A DNA stretch of 64,000 nt. Origin: Magnetospirillum gryphiswaldense MSR-1 v2. GTDB lineage: Bacteria; Pseudomonadota; Alphaproteobacteria; Rhodospirillales; Magnetospirillaceae. Location of the stretch: assembly GCF_000513295.1 (NCBI RefSeq), contig NC_023065.1:682001-746000 (forward strand), given 5' to 3'. Shown piece after piece: positions 9,190 to 17,381 of the stretch. Position 1 is the stretch's first letter, and each line of letters starts with the position of its first letter. Position numbers and translations under genes: made by a program. The notes below the pieces were generated by a model. The model was not told where the DNA came from. It saw only the letters and a program-made list of their open reading frames with translations, and ran no database searches.

Positions 9190-9438
9190 CCAATTTGCTG
9201 AGCATATGGCGCACCCGCCGCCCCTGCCTTTGAGGGAGGCAGGACCGTCGTTCTTCATGTGGCCGATGACGGGATCGGCGACGGAACTCGCGGGGATGGC
9301 CCCGGTAGAGAACGGTTGAGGCCGTGGCCGCGATAGCCCTTGTCACCTATCCAGGCCCAGCAACCGCTGGTGTGGCGAATTAGGGCAAGGTCCGTTTTCG
9401 GAATTAGGCGGTGATCTCCGGAACGACCATGATGGGCG
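9190..9438 (-). pseudogene. IS5-like transposase remnant, frameshifted
   Basis: Minus-strand translation gives TDLALIRHTSGCWAWIGDKGYRGHG, then after a frame change ADPVIGHMKNDGPASLKGR. These correspond in order to the IGDKGYRGH and PVIGHMKNDG blocks near the end of IS5-family DDE transposases. The gene is cut at 9438 by the IS1182 element, lacks its N-terminal part, and is out of frame between the two blocks, so it is dead. Family call is from motif memory; no nucleotide comparison was possible. Confidence 0.6.
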
Positions 9439-10977
9439 GATTCTGTTGAAAAACCCCATCGATGGCGGCCTGGCGCTCGATGGTGCCGACACGATCTGAC
9501 GAGACTGTGTTGCCCTGTCCCGCTCAGGTCGCCGGGACCAGTTGCTGCATGGGGATGAGCTTCGCGAGTTTCCGGAGGTTCTGGGCGGTGGCGGCGAGAA
9601 GGAATTCGTCGCGGGCACCGTTTGGTCCCCGCAATCGGAGCCGATCCAACTTCAGGATGCGTTTGAGGTGGGCGAACAGCATCTCGACTTTCTTCCGTTC
9701 GCGCCGTGAGGTGACGTAGGCATCTGTCTTCGCGATCTCGCGCGCCATGTCGCGGGCGCCTTCGTGAATCGATCGCGGGATTTTGCGCGCAGGTTGGCCG
9801 GGGCAGCAGCGCGGTTTGAGCGAGCAGGCATCGCAGTCGTGCTTGCTCGCGCGATAGCGCATGAAGCCGTCCTTGTCGACGCCGGGCCGCGGGGTGGCGT
9901 AGGTGCGGTGATACTGCTTCAATTCCTTGCCGGCAGGACAGGTGTAGCGATCGCGCTGATGATCATAGGGGAAGTCGGCGCGGGCAAAGCTGCCGTCGCT
10001 GCGGGCGGATTTGTCGAATACCGGAATATGCGGCTCGATGCCGCGCTCATGGACAAGCCAGGCGAGGTTCTCGGCCGAGCCGTAGCCGGTATCTGCGGCA
10101 AGCCGCTCGGGCCAAATGCCAAAGCGCTCTTGTGTGCGGTCAATCATGATGCGCTGGGCGGTGACCTCGGCCTGGCGCACTGCCGTCGTCGCTTCCACGT
10201 CCATGATCACGGCGTGCTTCAGGTCGATCAGGTAGTTGGTGCAATAGGCGAAGAAGGCGAGGCCGCCATTGGCGCCGGTCCATCGGGCTGCCGGATCGGC
10301 AAGCGAGATGAACTTCGGCACAACCGGCGTCGCCGCACCGAAGGCGGTATCGTCGAGGGCTGCCAGATATTCGCGCACCGCTTGACCGGTAGCCTCGTCC
10401 GGCAGTCCTTCGTCGCCTGGCACCGAGCGCTGCCGGTTGGCATCGGCCTTGATCATGCTGGCATCGACCGCGAAGCCCTCACCGCCGACCATGCCTTCCG
10501 CCATGCAGCGTTCCACCGTCGCCTCGAACAGCTGCCGCAGCAGGTCGCTGTCACGGAAACGGCCGTGCCGGTTCTTCGAAAAGGTCGAGTGGTCGGGAAC
10601 CGTACCCTCGAGTCCAAGCCGGCAGAACCAGCGATAAGCCAGATTGAGACGCACTTCGTCGCAGAGCCGCCGCTCCGAGCGGATGCCCATACAGTAGCCG
10701 ATGATCAGCATCCGGATCATCAACTCGGGATCAATCGATGGCCGACCGGTCTCGCTGTAATAGGGCCGCAGCTGCTCGCGGATGTCGCCGAGATCGACGA
10801 ACCGGTCGATCGAGCGCAGCAGGTGATCAGAAGGCACGTGGCGCTCGAGACTGAACTCGTAGAACAATGCCGGCTGGTCGATGTGGCGCTCACCCATCAT
10901 TGGCTCGTCTCCCGCTGCTCAGATCGATTGAATCAGAGCAGCAGCACCTCAGCAACCGGGAGTTTTTCAACAGAATC
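9439..10977 (-). mobile_element. IS1182-family insertion sequence with 4-bp target duplication
   Basis: Terminal inverted repeats: GATTCTGTTGAAAAACCCC at 9439-9457 and its inverse GGGAGTTTTTCAACAGAATC at 10958-10977 (one mismatch within the pairing region). The element is flanked by GGCG at 9435-9438 and GGCG at 10978-10981, a direct target-site duplication, so the boundaries are well defined. Length about 1539 bp with one transposase gene. It landed between the IS5-like remnant and the end of the 125-residue gene at 10990. The intact ends and gene indicate a recent insertion. Confidence 0.88.
9524..10900 (-). CDS. IS1182-family transposase
   Basis: A 458-residue DDE transposase, full length for the family. 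The N-terminal DUF772-like segment reads LLRSIDRFVDLGDIREQLRPYYSETGRPSIDPELMIRML in part; the first catalytic region is GFAVDASMIKADANR, followed by LAADTGYGSAENLAWLV and the C-terminal RRERKKVEMLFAHLKRIL block containing the catalytic Glu region. The Cys-rich CDACSLKPRCCPG motif before the C-terminal block is usual. Adjacent ATGs at 10900 and 10897 are alternative starts. It fills the element between its inverted repeats and appears intact. Confidence 0.92.
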   Translation of the reverse strand: MMGERHIDQPALFYEFSLERHVPSDHLLRSIDRFVDLGDIREQLRPYYSETGRPSIDPELMIRMLIIGYCMGIRSERRLCDEVRLNLAYRWFCRLGLEGTVPDHSTFSKNRHGRFRDSDLLRQLFEATVERCMAEGMVGGEGFAVDASMIKADANRQRSVPGDEGLPDEATGQAVREYLAALDDTAFGAATPVVPKFISLADPAARWTGANGGLAFFAYCTNYLIDLKHAVIMDVEATTAVRQAEVTAQRIMIDRTQERFGIWPERLAADTGYGSAENLAWLVHERGIEPHIPVFDKSARSDGSFARADFPYDHQRDRYTCPAGKELKQYHRTYATPRPGVDKDGFMRYRASKHDCDACSLKPRCCPGQPARKIPRSIHEGARDMAREIAKTDAYVTSRRERKKVEMLFAHLKRILKLDRLRLRGPNGARDEFLLAATAQNLRKLAKLIPMQQLVPAT

Positions 10978-10989
10978 GGCGCAAAGCGG

Positions 10990-11367
10990 TCACCCGCCAT
11001 CGCCCAGTTCCCGCCTCTGCTCCGTCCAGTTCACCGGAAACGGCCCCAGCAGCGCCCGCACGGTCAGCTTCTCGGGCTGACGGCCCGCGAGAATGGCCTC
11101 GACAATATCCGGGGCCAGAAGGGTCAGGCGCAGGACGCGGCTGGCGAAGGCGCGATCGACGCGCTCGGCCCCGGCCAGTTCGTTGATGGAAGCGTGCTGA
11201 CCGGATTCCAGCATCCGCCGCCAGCGAAAGGCTCGTGCCAACGACCGGACAATAGGGCTGTCCACCGGCACCCGTGTCTCCGGGTTATAGAGGCTGCCAT
11301 CGGGCAGGACGATGCGCTTGCGCCCACCGATGCGGGGGAAGGTCATGGGCACGAAGACCGTGGTCAT
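10990..11367 (-). CDS. Conserved protein of serine-recombinase cassette
   Basis: A 125-residue protein beginning MTTVFVPMTFPRIGGRKRIV. It starts within the last 4 bases of the recombinase gene, so it is translationally coupled. Proteins of this type are found after DUF2924/recombinase pairs in many alphaproteobacteria. The middle (SLARAFRWRRMLESGQHASINELAGAERVDRAFASRVLRLTLLAPDIVEAIL) looks like a helical, HTH-containing DNA-binding region. Ends 9 bases before the IS1182 target duplication. Likely accessory or directionality role for the recombinase; this is inference. Confidence 0.65.
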   Translation of the reverse strand: MTTVFVPMTFPRIGGRKRIVLPDGSLYNPETRVPVDSPIVRSLARAFRWRRMLESGQHASINELAGAERVDRAFASRVLRLTLLAPDIVEAILAGRQPEKLTVRALLGPFPVNWTEQRRELGDGG

Positions 11368-12683
11368 GCTGCCGCCCTCCGCCCCTTGGCTGGTTTCAGT
11401 TCCCCGGCAAGCTGGGCCAGCCCATCGGTGCGCAGGCTGATGTTGATGCCCTGGGGCGATATATCGACCCGCTCGACCAGAAGCTGGACGATGCGGGCCT
11501 GCTCGGCGGGGAACAGTTCGTCCCAGAGGGGATCAAGCTGGCCCAGGTTAGTGGCAATCTCGCGTTCGGTCATGTCCTGGCCCTCGGCGCGGACGCTTTT
11601 CCAGGTGCGGGCCACCATCTCCGGGGTGCGCAGCAGGGAGCGCAACTGGTCGATCACCGCGTTCTCGACCTGGGCGGCGGGGACGCGCCCGATCGGGCAG
11701 GCTTCGGGGCCTTCCTTGATGATGCTGGTGGTGACGTAATAGCGGTACAGCCGCCCCTTCTTGCGGGTGTGGCTGGGAGTCATGGCGCGGCCGCCGGGGG
11801 CGAAGATCAGCCCCTTCAGCAGGGCCGGCGTCTGCACCCGCGTGCGGTTGGCGCGGACACGGGGGGAAACCTCGGTGATGGAGCGGACCTTGTCCCACAG
11901 GGCCTGATCGATGATCGGCTGGTGTTCGCCGTCATAGGCCACGCCCTTGTGGACAGCCTTGCCGATATAAAGCGGATTGGCCAGCAGCTTGTAGAGGCCG
12001 CCCTTGTCCAGCTTCTTGCCCCGGCGGGTGATGCCTTCTTCTGCCAATTCCTTGACCAGCAGGGTGGCGGAGCCGATGCGGATGAACCGCTCGAAAATCA
12101 TCCGCACGGTGGCGGCTTCCTCCTCGACCACCAGCAGCTTGCGGTCGGCGCAGCGGTAGCCGAACGGCACCGGCCCGCCCATCCAGATCCCCTTGCGGCG
12201 CGACGCCGCCACCTTGTCGCGGACACGTTCGCCAATCACTTCCCGCTCGAACTGGGCGAAGGACAGCAGGATGTTGAGCGTCAACCGCCCCATCGACGTG
12301 GTGGTGTTGAACGACTGCGTGATGCTGACGAAGGTGACGTCATTGCGGTCGAACACCTCCACCAGCTTGGAGAAATCCATCAGGGAGCGCGACAGACGGT
12401 CGATCTTGTAGACCACCACCACATCGACCAGACCGGTCTCGATATCGGCCAACAGGCGCCTCAGGCCGGGGCGTTCCAGGGTGCCGCCGGAGAAGCCGCC
12501 ATCGTCGTAATGGGTCGGGACAAGCACCCACCCCTCGGCCTTCTGGCTGGCGACATAGGCCTCGCAGGATTCCCGCTGGGCATCCAGCGAGTTGAATTCC
12601 ATCTCCAGCCCTTCCTCGGTGGATTTGCGGGTGTAGACGGCGCAGCGTAGCTTGCGGATCGGCTTGGTTCCGGCGGGCTTCAT
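11364..12683 (-). CDS. Large serine recombinase (resolvase plus recombinase domain)
   Basis: A 439-residue site-specific recombinase. The catalytic serine is S21 in AVYTRKSTEEG; the resolvase domain continues with GFSGGTLERPGLRRLLADIE and VYKIDRLSRSL (about residues 60-105) and SFAQFEREVIGERVRDK. A recombinase (DUF4368/zinc-ribbon-type) region follows, with GPVPFGYR, LYKLLANPLYIG and a positively charged C-terminus. Start overlaps the DUF2924 stop by 4 bases. Known families of this type integrate or excise mobile DNA; which attachment site it uses cannot be seen here. Confidence 0.9.
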   Translation of the reverse strand: MKPAGTKPIRKLRCAVYTRKSTEEGLEMEFNSLDAQRESCEAYVASQKAEGWVLVPTHYDDGGFSGGTLERPGLRRLLADIETGLVDVVVVYKIDRLSRSLMDFSKLVEVFDRNDVTFVSITQSFNTTTSMGRLTLNILLSFAQFEREVIGERVRDKVAASRRKGIWMGGPVPFGYRCADRKLLVVEEEAATVRMIFERFIRIGSATLLVKELAEEGITRRGKKLDKGGLYKLLANPLYIGKAVHKGVAYDGEHQPIIDQALWDKVRSITEVSPRVRANRTRVQTPALLKGLIFAPGGRAMTPSHTRKKGRLYRYYVTTSIIKEGPEACPIGRVPAAQVENAVIDQLRSLLRTPEMVARTWKSVRAEGQDMTEREIATNLGQLDPLWDELFPAEQARIVQLLVERVDISPQGINISLRTDGLAQLAGELKPAKGRRAAA

Positions 12684-13123
12684 GCTTTTGTCCTATAGTT
12701 CTTCAGGCCGAAAAAGAGGTGGCCATTCCAGCGGGTCCCGGTGATGGCGCGAGCCACCGCCGAAAGCGATTGGTAAGGGCGCCCCTGATATTCGAAGCCA
12801 TCCTCGCGCACCGTGACGCAGTGCTCGACGCCCTTCCATTCCCGCACCAGCCGGGTGCCGGCGATGGGGCGGGCTTGCTCCCTCTTGCGGCGGCCCTTGG
12901 TGGTGTCGAAGTCCTCGGCCATGTTCTCCAGGCGGGCGATGGTGGTCGCCGCCAGCCCACCATAGGCCAGTTCCTGGATGCGATAGGCCAGACGGCTTTC
13001 CAGGAAAGTGCGGTTGTAGGGCGGCGGTTCGGATTCGAACAAGTCGCGCCACTGCGCTTTCAGGTCGGGAATCGGTGCAGTCTTCAGTGCGGCCAGGCGG
13101 GCCAGCAATGGTTCGTCGATCAT
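12680..13123 (-). CDS. DUF2924 family protein
   Basis: A 147-residue protein with the typical DUF2924 pattern: an N-terminal LKAQWRDLFESEPPPYNRTFLESRLAYRIQEL core, then a basic linker with GTRLVREWKGVEHCVTV and the C-terminal YQSLSAVARAITGTRWNGHLFFGL block. Always seen just upstream of a large serine recombinase; here it overlaps it by 4 bases and overlaps the 66-residue gene by 4 bases. A DNA-binding partner of the recombinase is plausible, but no function is proven for the family as far as I know. Confidence 0.85.
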   Translation of the reverse strand: MIDEPLLARLAALKTAPIPDLKAQWRDLFESEPPPYNRTFLESRLAYRIQELAYGGLAATTIARLENMAEDFDTTKGRRKREQARPIAGTRLVREWKGVEHCVTVREDGFEYQGRPYQSLSAVARAITGTRWNGHLFFGLKNYRTKA

Positions 13124-13320
13124 GGGTAATTCCTCCGTCGGTTGACGAGGACATGACCGCTCTGGGGGGCCGTGAAGTCGAGGCGACTATCTCTGGTGTC
13201 AGCAGATAAAGCCCTGGACTTCCGAACCTTCAGCCGGATCAGGCCAGCCGCCAGAATATCCGCCACTTCGTCCAGGCGTTCGGCGGTACTCATGCGGTCG
13301 GGATGGAGGGCGTTGGGCAT
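13120..13320 (-). CDS. Small protein heading the recombinase cassette
   Basis: 66 residues, MPNALHPDRMSTAERLDEVADILAAG at the start, then a basic KVRKSR stretch. The first gene of the four-gene leftward cassette, coupled to DUF2924 by a 4-base overlap. Short leaders of this type are common upstream of DUF2924-recombinase pairs. No domain recognised. Confidence 0.6.
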   Translation of the reverse strand: MPNALHPDRMSTAERLDEVADILAAGLIRLKVRKSRALSADTRDSRLDFTAPQSGHVLVNRRRNYP

Positions 13321-13385
13321 CGGCGTGTCTCGCAGTTTACTGCCAGGACATTTCCGCCCGGCATTAGGTTACTGCGACAACCTTA

Positions 13386-13409
13386 TTGTCGGCTCTTACC
13401 GGCCGACAA
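13386..13409. repeat. Perfect 8-bp inverted repeat upstream of the cassette
   Basis: TTGTCGGC (13386-13393) and GCCGACAA (13402-13409) with an 8-base spacer, in the gap before the cassette. Could be an operator or a recombination-site arm. Confidence 0.4.
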
Positions 13410-13466
13410 GGGATGGGTGTATACAATGGAAGCAGGGAGTAAATTGGCGTAAGCCACGCGTCGGCC

Positions 13467-13742
13467 TCATGATCTTCCTGCAGCTTTCAGCACCGCAGCA
13501 AGCACCTGATCCGAGTGACGCATCAGGGCGACGAGATGCATGCCGCCTGGAACCGTTTTGCCCGCCAGCCATTTTTTGACGGCCCGGTCGCTGACGCCGG
13601 TCCAGCGGGCCACCGTCTTGGCGACGGAACGACTGCCAAGTTCGGCCCGCAATGCATCGGCCAGGGCAATAGCCAATTCTTGTTCGGCGGCTTTGTCAAG
13701 CCCCATGAAGGGAACTTTAGTTCCCTTTTCCAGCCGGGACAT
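13467..13742 (-). CDS. Small HTH DNA-binding protein
   Basis: A 91-residue protein. The stretch SVAKTVARWTGVSDRAVKKWLAGKTVPGG (in part residues 40-68) is a helix-turn-helix with a recognition helix like those of XRE/excisionase-type regulators. The start at 13742 has GGAG 8 bases upstream; an ATG 18 bases further upstream lacks a site. It is divergent from the recombinase gene and the palindrome at 13778 lies between them, so it is a good candidate for the regulator of that recombinase-ParB-ParB operon. Confidence 0.65.
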   Translation of the reverse strand: MSRLEKGTKVPFMGLDKAAEQELAIALADALRAELGSRSVAKTVARWTGVSDRAVKKWLAGKTVPGGMHLVALMRHSDQVLAAVLKAAGRS

Positions 13743-13777
13743 GAAGGTTGCTCCGCCCATAGAATGAAGCGGAAAGC

Positions 13778-13797
13778 TTGATCGTTCGCACGATCAA
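13778..13797. promoter_or_regulatory. Palindromic operator candidate
   Basis: TTGATCGTTCGCACGATCAA: 8-bp perfect arms (TTGATCGT / ACGATCAA) around TCGC. It sits 35 bases from the HTH gene start and ahead of the recombinase. The TTG at its left edge is in frame with the recombinase, but being inside the palindrome it is an unlikely start. Confidence 0.5.
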
Positions 13798-13816
13798 TAG
13801 AAGTCCGGGGGCGTCG

Positions 13817-15388
13817 GTGGCGGTAAGAAAAAATGGAGACAACAGCAAATCTGGAGACCGGAAGGGGCCGATACGGGCTGCCCAATATCTGCGCATGTCC
13901 ACCGAGCACCAGCAATATTCCACCGAGAACCAGGCCGATGCCATCGCCCATTATGCCCAACGTCATGGACTGGAAATCGTCCGCACCTATGCCGACGAAG
14001 GAATAAGCGGGCTGCAATTAGATAGACGCGAGGCGCTGCAAAGATTGATCGCCGACGCAACCCAGGGCCGCGCTGATTTCGAGATGCTGCTGGTCTACGA
14101 CGTCAGCCGCTTTGGCCGCTTCCAGGACACCGACGAGAGCGCCTATTACGAATACCTGTGCAAGAAGGCCGGCATTCGGGTGGAGTACTGTGCCGAGCAG
14201 TTCGTCAACGACGGCAGCATGCCTTCCTCCATACTGAAAATGATCCGCCGGAGCCAAGCGGGGGATTACAGCCGCGACCTGTCGATCAAGGTATTCGCCG
14301 GTCAGTGCCGGCTGATCCGGATGGGCTATCGTCAAGGCGGCCCTGCGGGCTATGGCCTGCGCCGCATGAGAATCGATCAGACTGGAGCCGAGCTTGGCCT
14401 TCTGGAACGGGGGCAACACAAATGCCTGCAGACCGACCGGGTAATCCTGAAGCCTGGTCCCGAGGACGAAATCGAAACAGTGCGGCGCATCTATCACCTG
14501 TTCGTAAGGGAAGGCCGCCGCGAAGGCGAGATCGCTGCCCAGCTGAACGCGCAGGGGATCATGACCGACCTCGGACGTCCCTGGCGGGCCTCGACGGTGC
14601 ATCAGGTGCTGACCAACGAGAAGTATATCGGCAATAATGTCTTCAACCGTCGCTCCTTCAAGCTGAAGGCCCAGCGGGTCAGGAATCCGCCGGAAGAGTG
14701 GATCCGGGCCGAAGGCGTCTTCACCCCCATCGTCGAACTCCAGGACTACCGGGCGGCGCAGGCGATCATCGTCGAGCGGTCGCGGCGGTTTTCCGATGAG
14801 GAAATTCTGGACCATCTGAAGGCAGTACATGCGCGGCATGGATTGCTGTCGGCCATTGTCATCGACGAGACACATCACGGACCATCCAGCGGCGCCATCC
14901 GTCATCGGTTCGGCAGCCTGCTCCGGGCCTATGCCCTGATCGGATACGATTCCGGCCGTGATTACGCCTATATCGAGGACAATCGCCACCTTCGCCGGAT
15001 GTTCCCCACCGTGGTGGAAGATACCCTGCGCCGCATCCGCGACCTGGGCGGCAAGACTCGCCGTGAGTTGGAGAGCGGCCTGGTGGTGGTGAACGAGGAA
15101 TTCTCACTCTCGCTGGTCATCGCCCGCTGCGAGACCACCAAGGCCGGCGCCCATCGTTGGACCATCCGGCTGGAGACCGGCCTGCTGCCCGACATCTCGG
15201 TGGCGGTTCGGATGGCGCCGGGCAATCGCGATATCCTGGACTATTACCTGCTGCCCGCCATCGACATGAACGTGGCGAAACTCCGTCTGGCCGAGGACAA
15301 CGGCATCGGCCTCGACGCTTACCGCTTCACTTCCCTGGAACGCTTGTTCGACCTGACCCGGCGTATCGCGCTGCGCGAGGTGGTCTGA
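13817..15388 (+). CDS. Serine recombinase of the recombinase-ParB-ParB cassette
   Basis: About 523 residues from a GTG at 13817 (GGGGG upstream); the frame is open to a TTG at 13778 that overlaps a palindrome. Resolvase domain: AAQYLRMSTEHQQYSTENQ with the catalytic Ser in LRMS, ADEGISG, YDVSRFGRF. The recombinase domain includes YRQGGPAGYG and a VHQVLTNEKYIGNNVFNR block. Unlike the recombinase at 11364, it has a long C-terminal extension (about 200 residues) of unknown role. Its stop overlaps the next gene (ATGA), a coupled three-gene operon with two ParB-like genes. Confidence 0.85.
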   Translation: MAVRKNGDNSKSGDRKGPIRAAQYLRMSTEHQQYSTENQADAIAHYAQRHGLEIVRTYADEGISGLQLDRREALQRLIADATQGRADFEMLLVYDVSRFGRFQDTDESAYYEYLCKKAGIRVEYCAEQFVNDGSMPSSILKMIRRSQAGDYSRDLSIKVFAGQCRLIRMGYRQGGPAGYGLRRMRIDQTGAELGLLERGQHKCLQTDRVILKPGPEDEIETVRRIYHLFVREGRREGEIAAQLNAQGIMTDLGRPWRASTVHQVLTNEKYIGNNVFNRRSFKLKAQRVRNPPEEWIRAEGVFTPIVELQDYRAAQAIIVERSRRFSDEEILDHLKAVHARHGLLSAIVIDETHHGPSSGAIRHRFGSLLRAYALIGYDSGRDYAYIEDNRHLRRMFPTVVEDTLRRIRDLGGKTRRELESGLVVVNEEFSLSLVIARCETTKAGAHRWTIRLETGLLPDISVAVRMAPGNRDILDYYLLPAIDMNVAKLRLAEDNGIGLDAYRFTSLERLFDLTRRIALREVV

Positions 15389-16278
15389 TGACGGCGGATG
15401 CGGAAACAGCACTCATCCACACGATTCCTGTTGATCGGATCCGGATTGCCAACCCCCGCAGCCGAAACCGCGAGATGTTCGCGGCCCTGGTGGACAGCAT
15501 TGCCTCGGTGGGGTTGAAGCGACCGATCACGGTCAGACGGACGAGCATCGACGAAGACGGTCCGAAATACGATCTGATTTGCGGCCAGGGGCGCCTGGAG
15601 GCTGTGATGGCGCTGGGAGAAACGACCATCCCGGCCCTGATCGAGGACACAGACGAGGCCGATGCCTATCTGCGCGGCCTGATCGAAAACATGGCACGAC
15701 GCAAGCATACCAATCGCGACCTTCTGACCGCCATCCGCATCATGGAGGATCGTGGATATAGTTCAACGGAGATCGGGGCCAAGACCGGTCTCGACCCCTC
15801 TTACATCTCGGGCATCCTGACCTTGCTGCGTGAAGGCGAGGAAAGACTGATCGCCGCGGTCGAACGCGGCTGGATGCCCATCTATCTGGCAAGCCAGATC
15901 GCCCACAGCGACGATTTCACGCTTCAGAACATGTTGATGGACGCCTATCAGGAAGGAACGCTGAAAGGCCCCCAATTGCTGCGGGTGCGCCGCCTGATCG
16001 AGCGCCGCAAACTGATCGGGAAAGCCTATGGCCAAAAGTGGCCCGGCAAGGACCAGCCCCCGTCTTCCCGGCGGCTTGCACAGGTTTATCAGGAGGAGGT
16101 CCATCGTCAGCAAATGTTGATCCGCAAGGCCGATATCGGCGAGCAACGGCTGATCCTGCTGACCTCCGCCCTGCGCCGCCTGCTCGCCGACGAGCATTTC
16201 CGCACCCTGCTGCGGGCGGAAGGGCTGCTCGATCTTCCCAAGCCGCTGGCGGATCGCCTGAAGGGAGAGATGCCATGA
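15388..16278 (+). CDS. ParB/RepB-like protein 1
   Basis: 296 residues. N-terminal ParB nuclease-fold: IPVDRIRIANPRSRNREMF, GLKRPITVRR and the CGQGRLEAVMALGETTIPALI box; then ENMARRKHTNRDLLTAIRIM and an HTH (SSTEIGAKTGLDPSYISGILTLL). This is the plasmid-partition RepB architecture, but no ParA/RepA ATPase or origin is nearby, so segregation is unlikely. Coupled by ATGA overlaps to the recombinase upstream and a second ParB-like gene downstream. Likely a DNA-binding factor acting with the recombinase (inference). Confidence 0.8.
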   Translation: MTADAETALIHTIPVDRIRIANPRSRNREMFAALVDSIASVGLKRPITVRRTSIDEDGPKYDLICGQGRLEAVMALGETTIPALIEDTDEADAYLRGLIENMARRKHTNRDLLTAIRIMEDRGYSSTEIGAKTGLDPSYISGILTLLREGEERLIAAVERGWMPIYLASQIAHSDDFTLQNMLMDAYQEGTLKGPQLLRVRRLIERRKLIGKAYGQKWPGKDQPPSSRRLAQVYQEEVHRQQMLIRKADIGEQRLILLTSALRRLLADEHFRTLLRAEGLLDLPKPLADRLKGEMP

Positions 16279-17177
16279 CCGGCATCCGGCTCGGATTCGA
16301 GGCGAAAACCATCACACTGCCGCTGGAGCGTATTCTGCCGACCAAGGCCGTGGGACGAGAGGTGCTGAAGACGCCCAAGTTCCGCAGCATTCTGGCGTCC
16401 ATCCGCCGGGTGGGGCTGGTCGAGCCCCTGGCCGTCCATCCCGAAAAGGCGAGGGAACGCTCTGGGCCGTACATTCTCCTGGACGGCCATCTCCGTTTGG
16501 CGGCCCTGCGGGAAATCGGCGTGACCGAGGTGCGCTGCCTGGTCTCCACCGATGACGAGGGTTTCACCTATAACCGTCGGATCGCCCGGATGACCGCTAT
16601 CCAGGAACATCGGATGCTGCTTCAGGCCATTGATAAGGGCGTGTCGCCCGAAGCCATCGCCGAAGGACTGGCGGTGGACGTGAAGCGGATTCAGGAACGG
16701 CGACGCATGCTGGACGGCATCGCTCCCGAGGTCGTCGGCATGCTGAAGGATCGCATGGTGGTTCCGGCGATATTCCCGATCCTGCGACGGATGAAGCCGC
16801 TTCGTCAGATCGAAGCGGTGGAAATGATGATCTCGGCCAATCGTTTCACCCAATCCTACGCCAAGGTCTTGTTGGCGGCGACCCGGCCCGAACATCTGAC
16901 CGATCCGGCCAAACCCAAAAAGGTCGAGGGCATGTCGGCGACCGACATTGCCCGCATGGAACATGAGATGGAGCGCCTTCGGCGTGACTACCGCTCGGTC
17001 GAGGACAGTCTGGGCGACATCATGCTGACCCTGGTGGTGAGCAAGGGATATTTCGCCAAACTGTTCCGCAACGAAGCCGTGGCCGACTATATCGATCGTC
17101 ATCACGCCGAATTGGCAGCGGAAATGCGGGGGATACTGGAAGCGGTCGGCAGCGACGCTCGAACCTTGGATCGATAG
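16275..17177 (+). CDS. ParB/RepB-like protein 2
   Basis: 300 residues; begins MTGIRLGFEAKTITLPLERILPT. ParB-type N-domain (FRSILASIRRVGLVEPLAVHP, LLDGHLRLAALREIGVTEV) and central helical HTH region (SPEAIAEGLAVDVKRIQERR). The C-terminus is a long coiled coil (MEHEMERLRRDYRSVEDSL). Only distantly similar to the preceding ParB protein, so the pair probably works as a heteromer. Last gene of the operon. Confidence 0.78.
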   Translation: MTGIRLGFEAKTITLPLERILPTKAVGREVLKTPKFRSILASIRRVGLVEPLAVHPEKARERSGPYILLDGHLRLAALREIGVTEVRCLVSTDDEGFTYNRRIARMTAIQEHRMLLQAIDKGVSPEAIAEGLAVDVKRIQERRRMLDGIAPEVVGMLKDRMVVPAIFPILRRMKPLRQIEAVEMMISANRFTQSYAKVLLAATRPEHLTDPAKPKKVEGMSATDIARMEHEMERLRRDYRSVEDSLGDIMLTLVVSKGYFAKLFRNEAVADYIDRHHAELAAEMRGILEAVGSDARTLDR

Positions 17178-17381
17178 ATTCGTTGAAATGGGGACCCGGA
17201 CCCGAAAGCGCGGGGACCACCGGAGACGCCGTCGCATGGGACGGATCAAGGGTGGTGGTGGGGATGGCGGCGGTCCCGTTCGGAGCCCATCAGCGGCCTG
17301 CCACATACGCGGGCCAAAACACGAAAAGCGGCCGACCAGGGTTTCCCCCAGCCGACCACATGGTCTGAAATCCAATCCGTT

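Noticed and set aside
15388-17177. Plasmid partition locus
   Set aside because: Two ParB-like proteins but no ParA/RepA ATPase, replication gene or iterons; linked to a recombinase instead.
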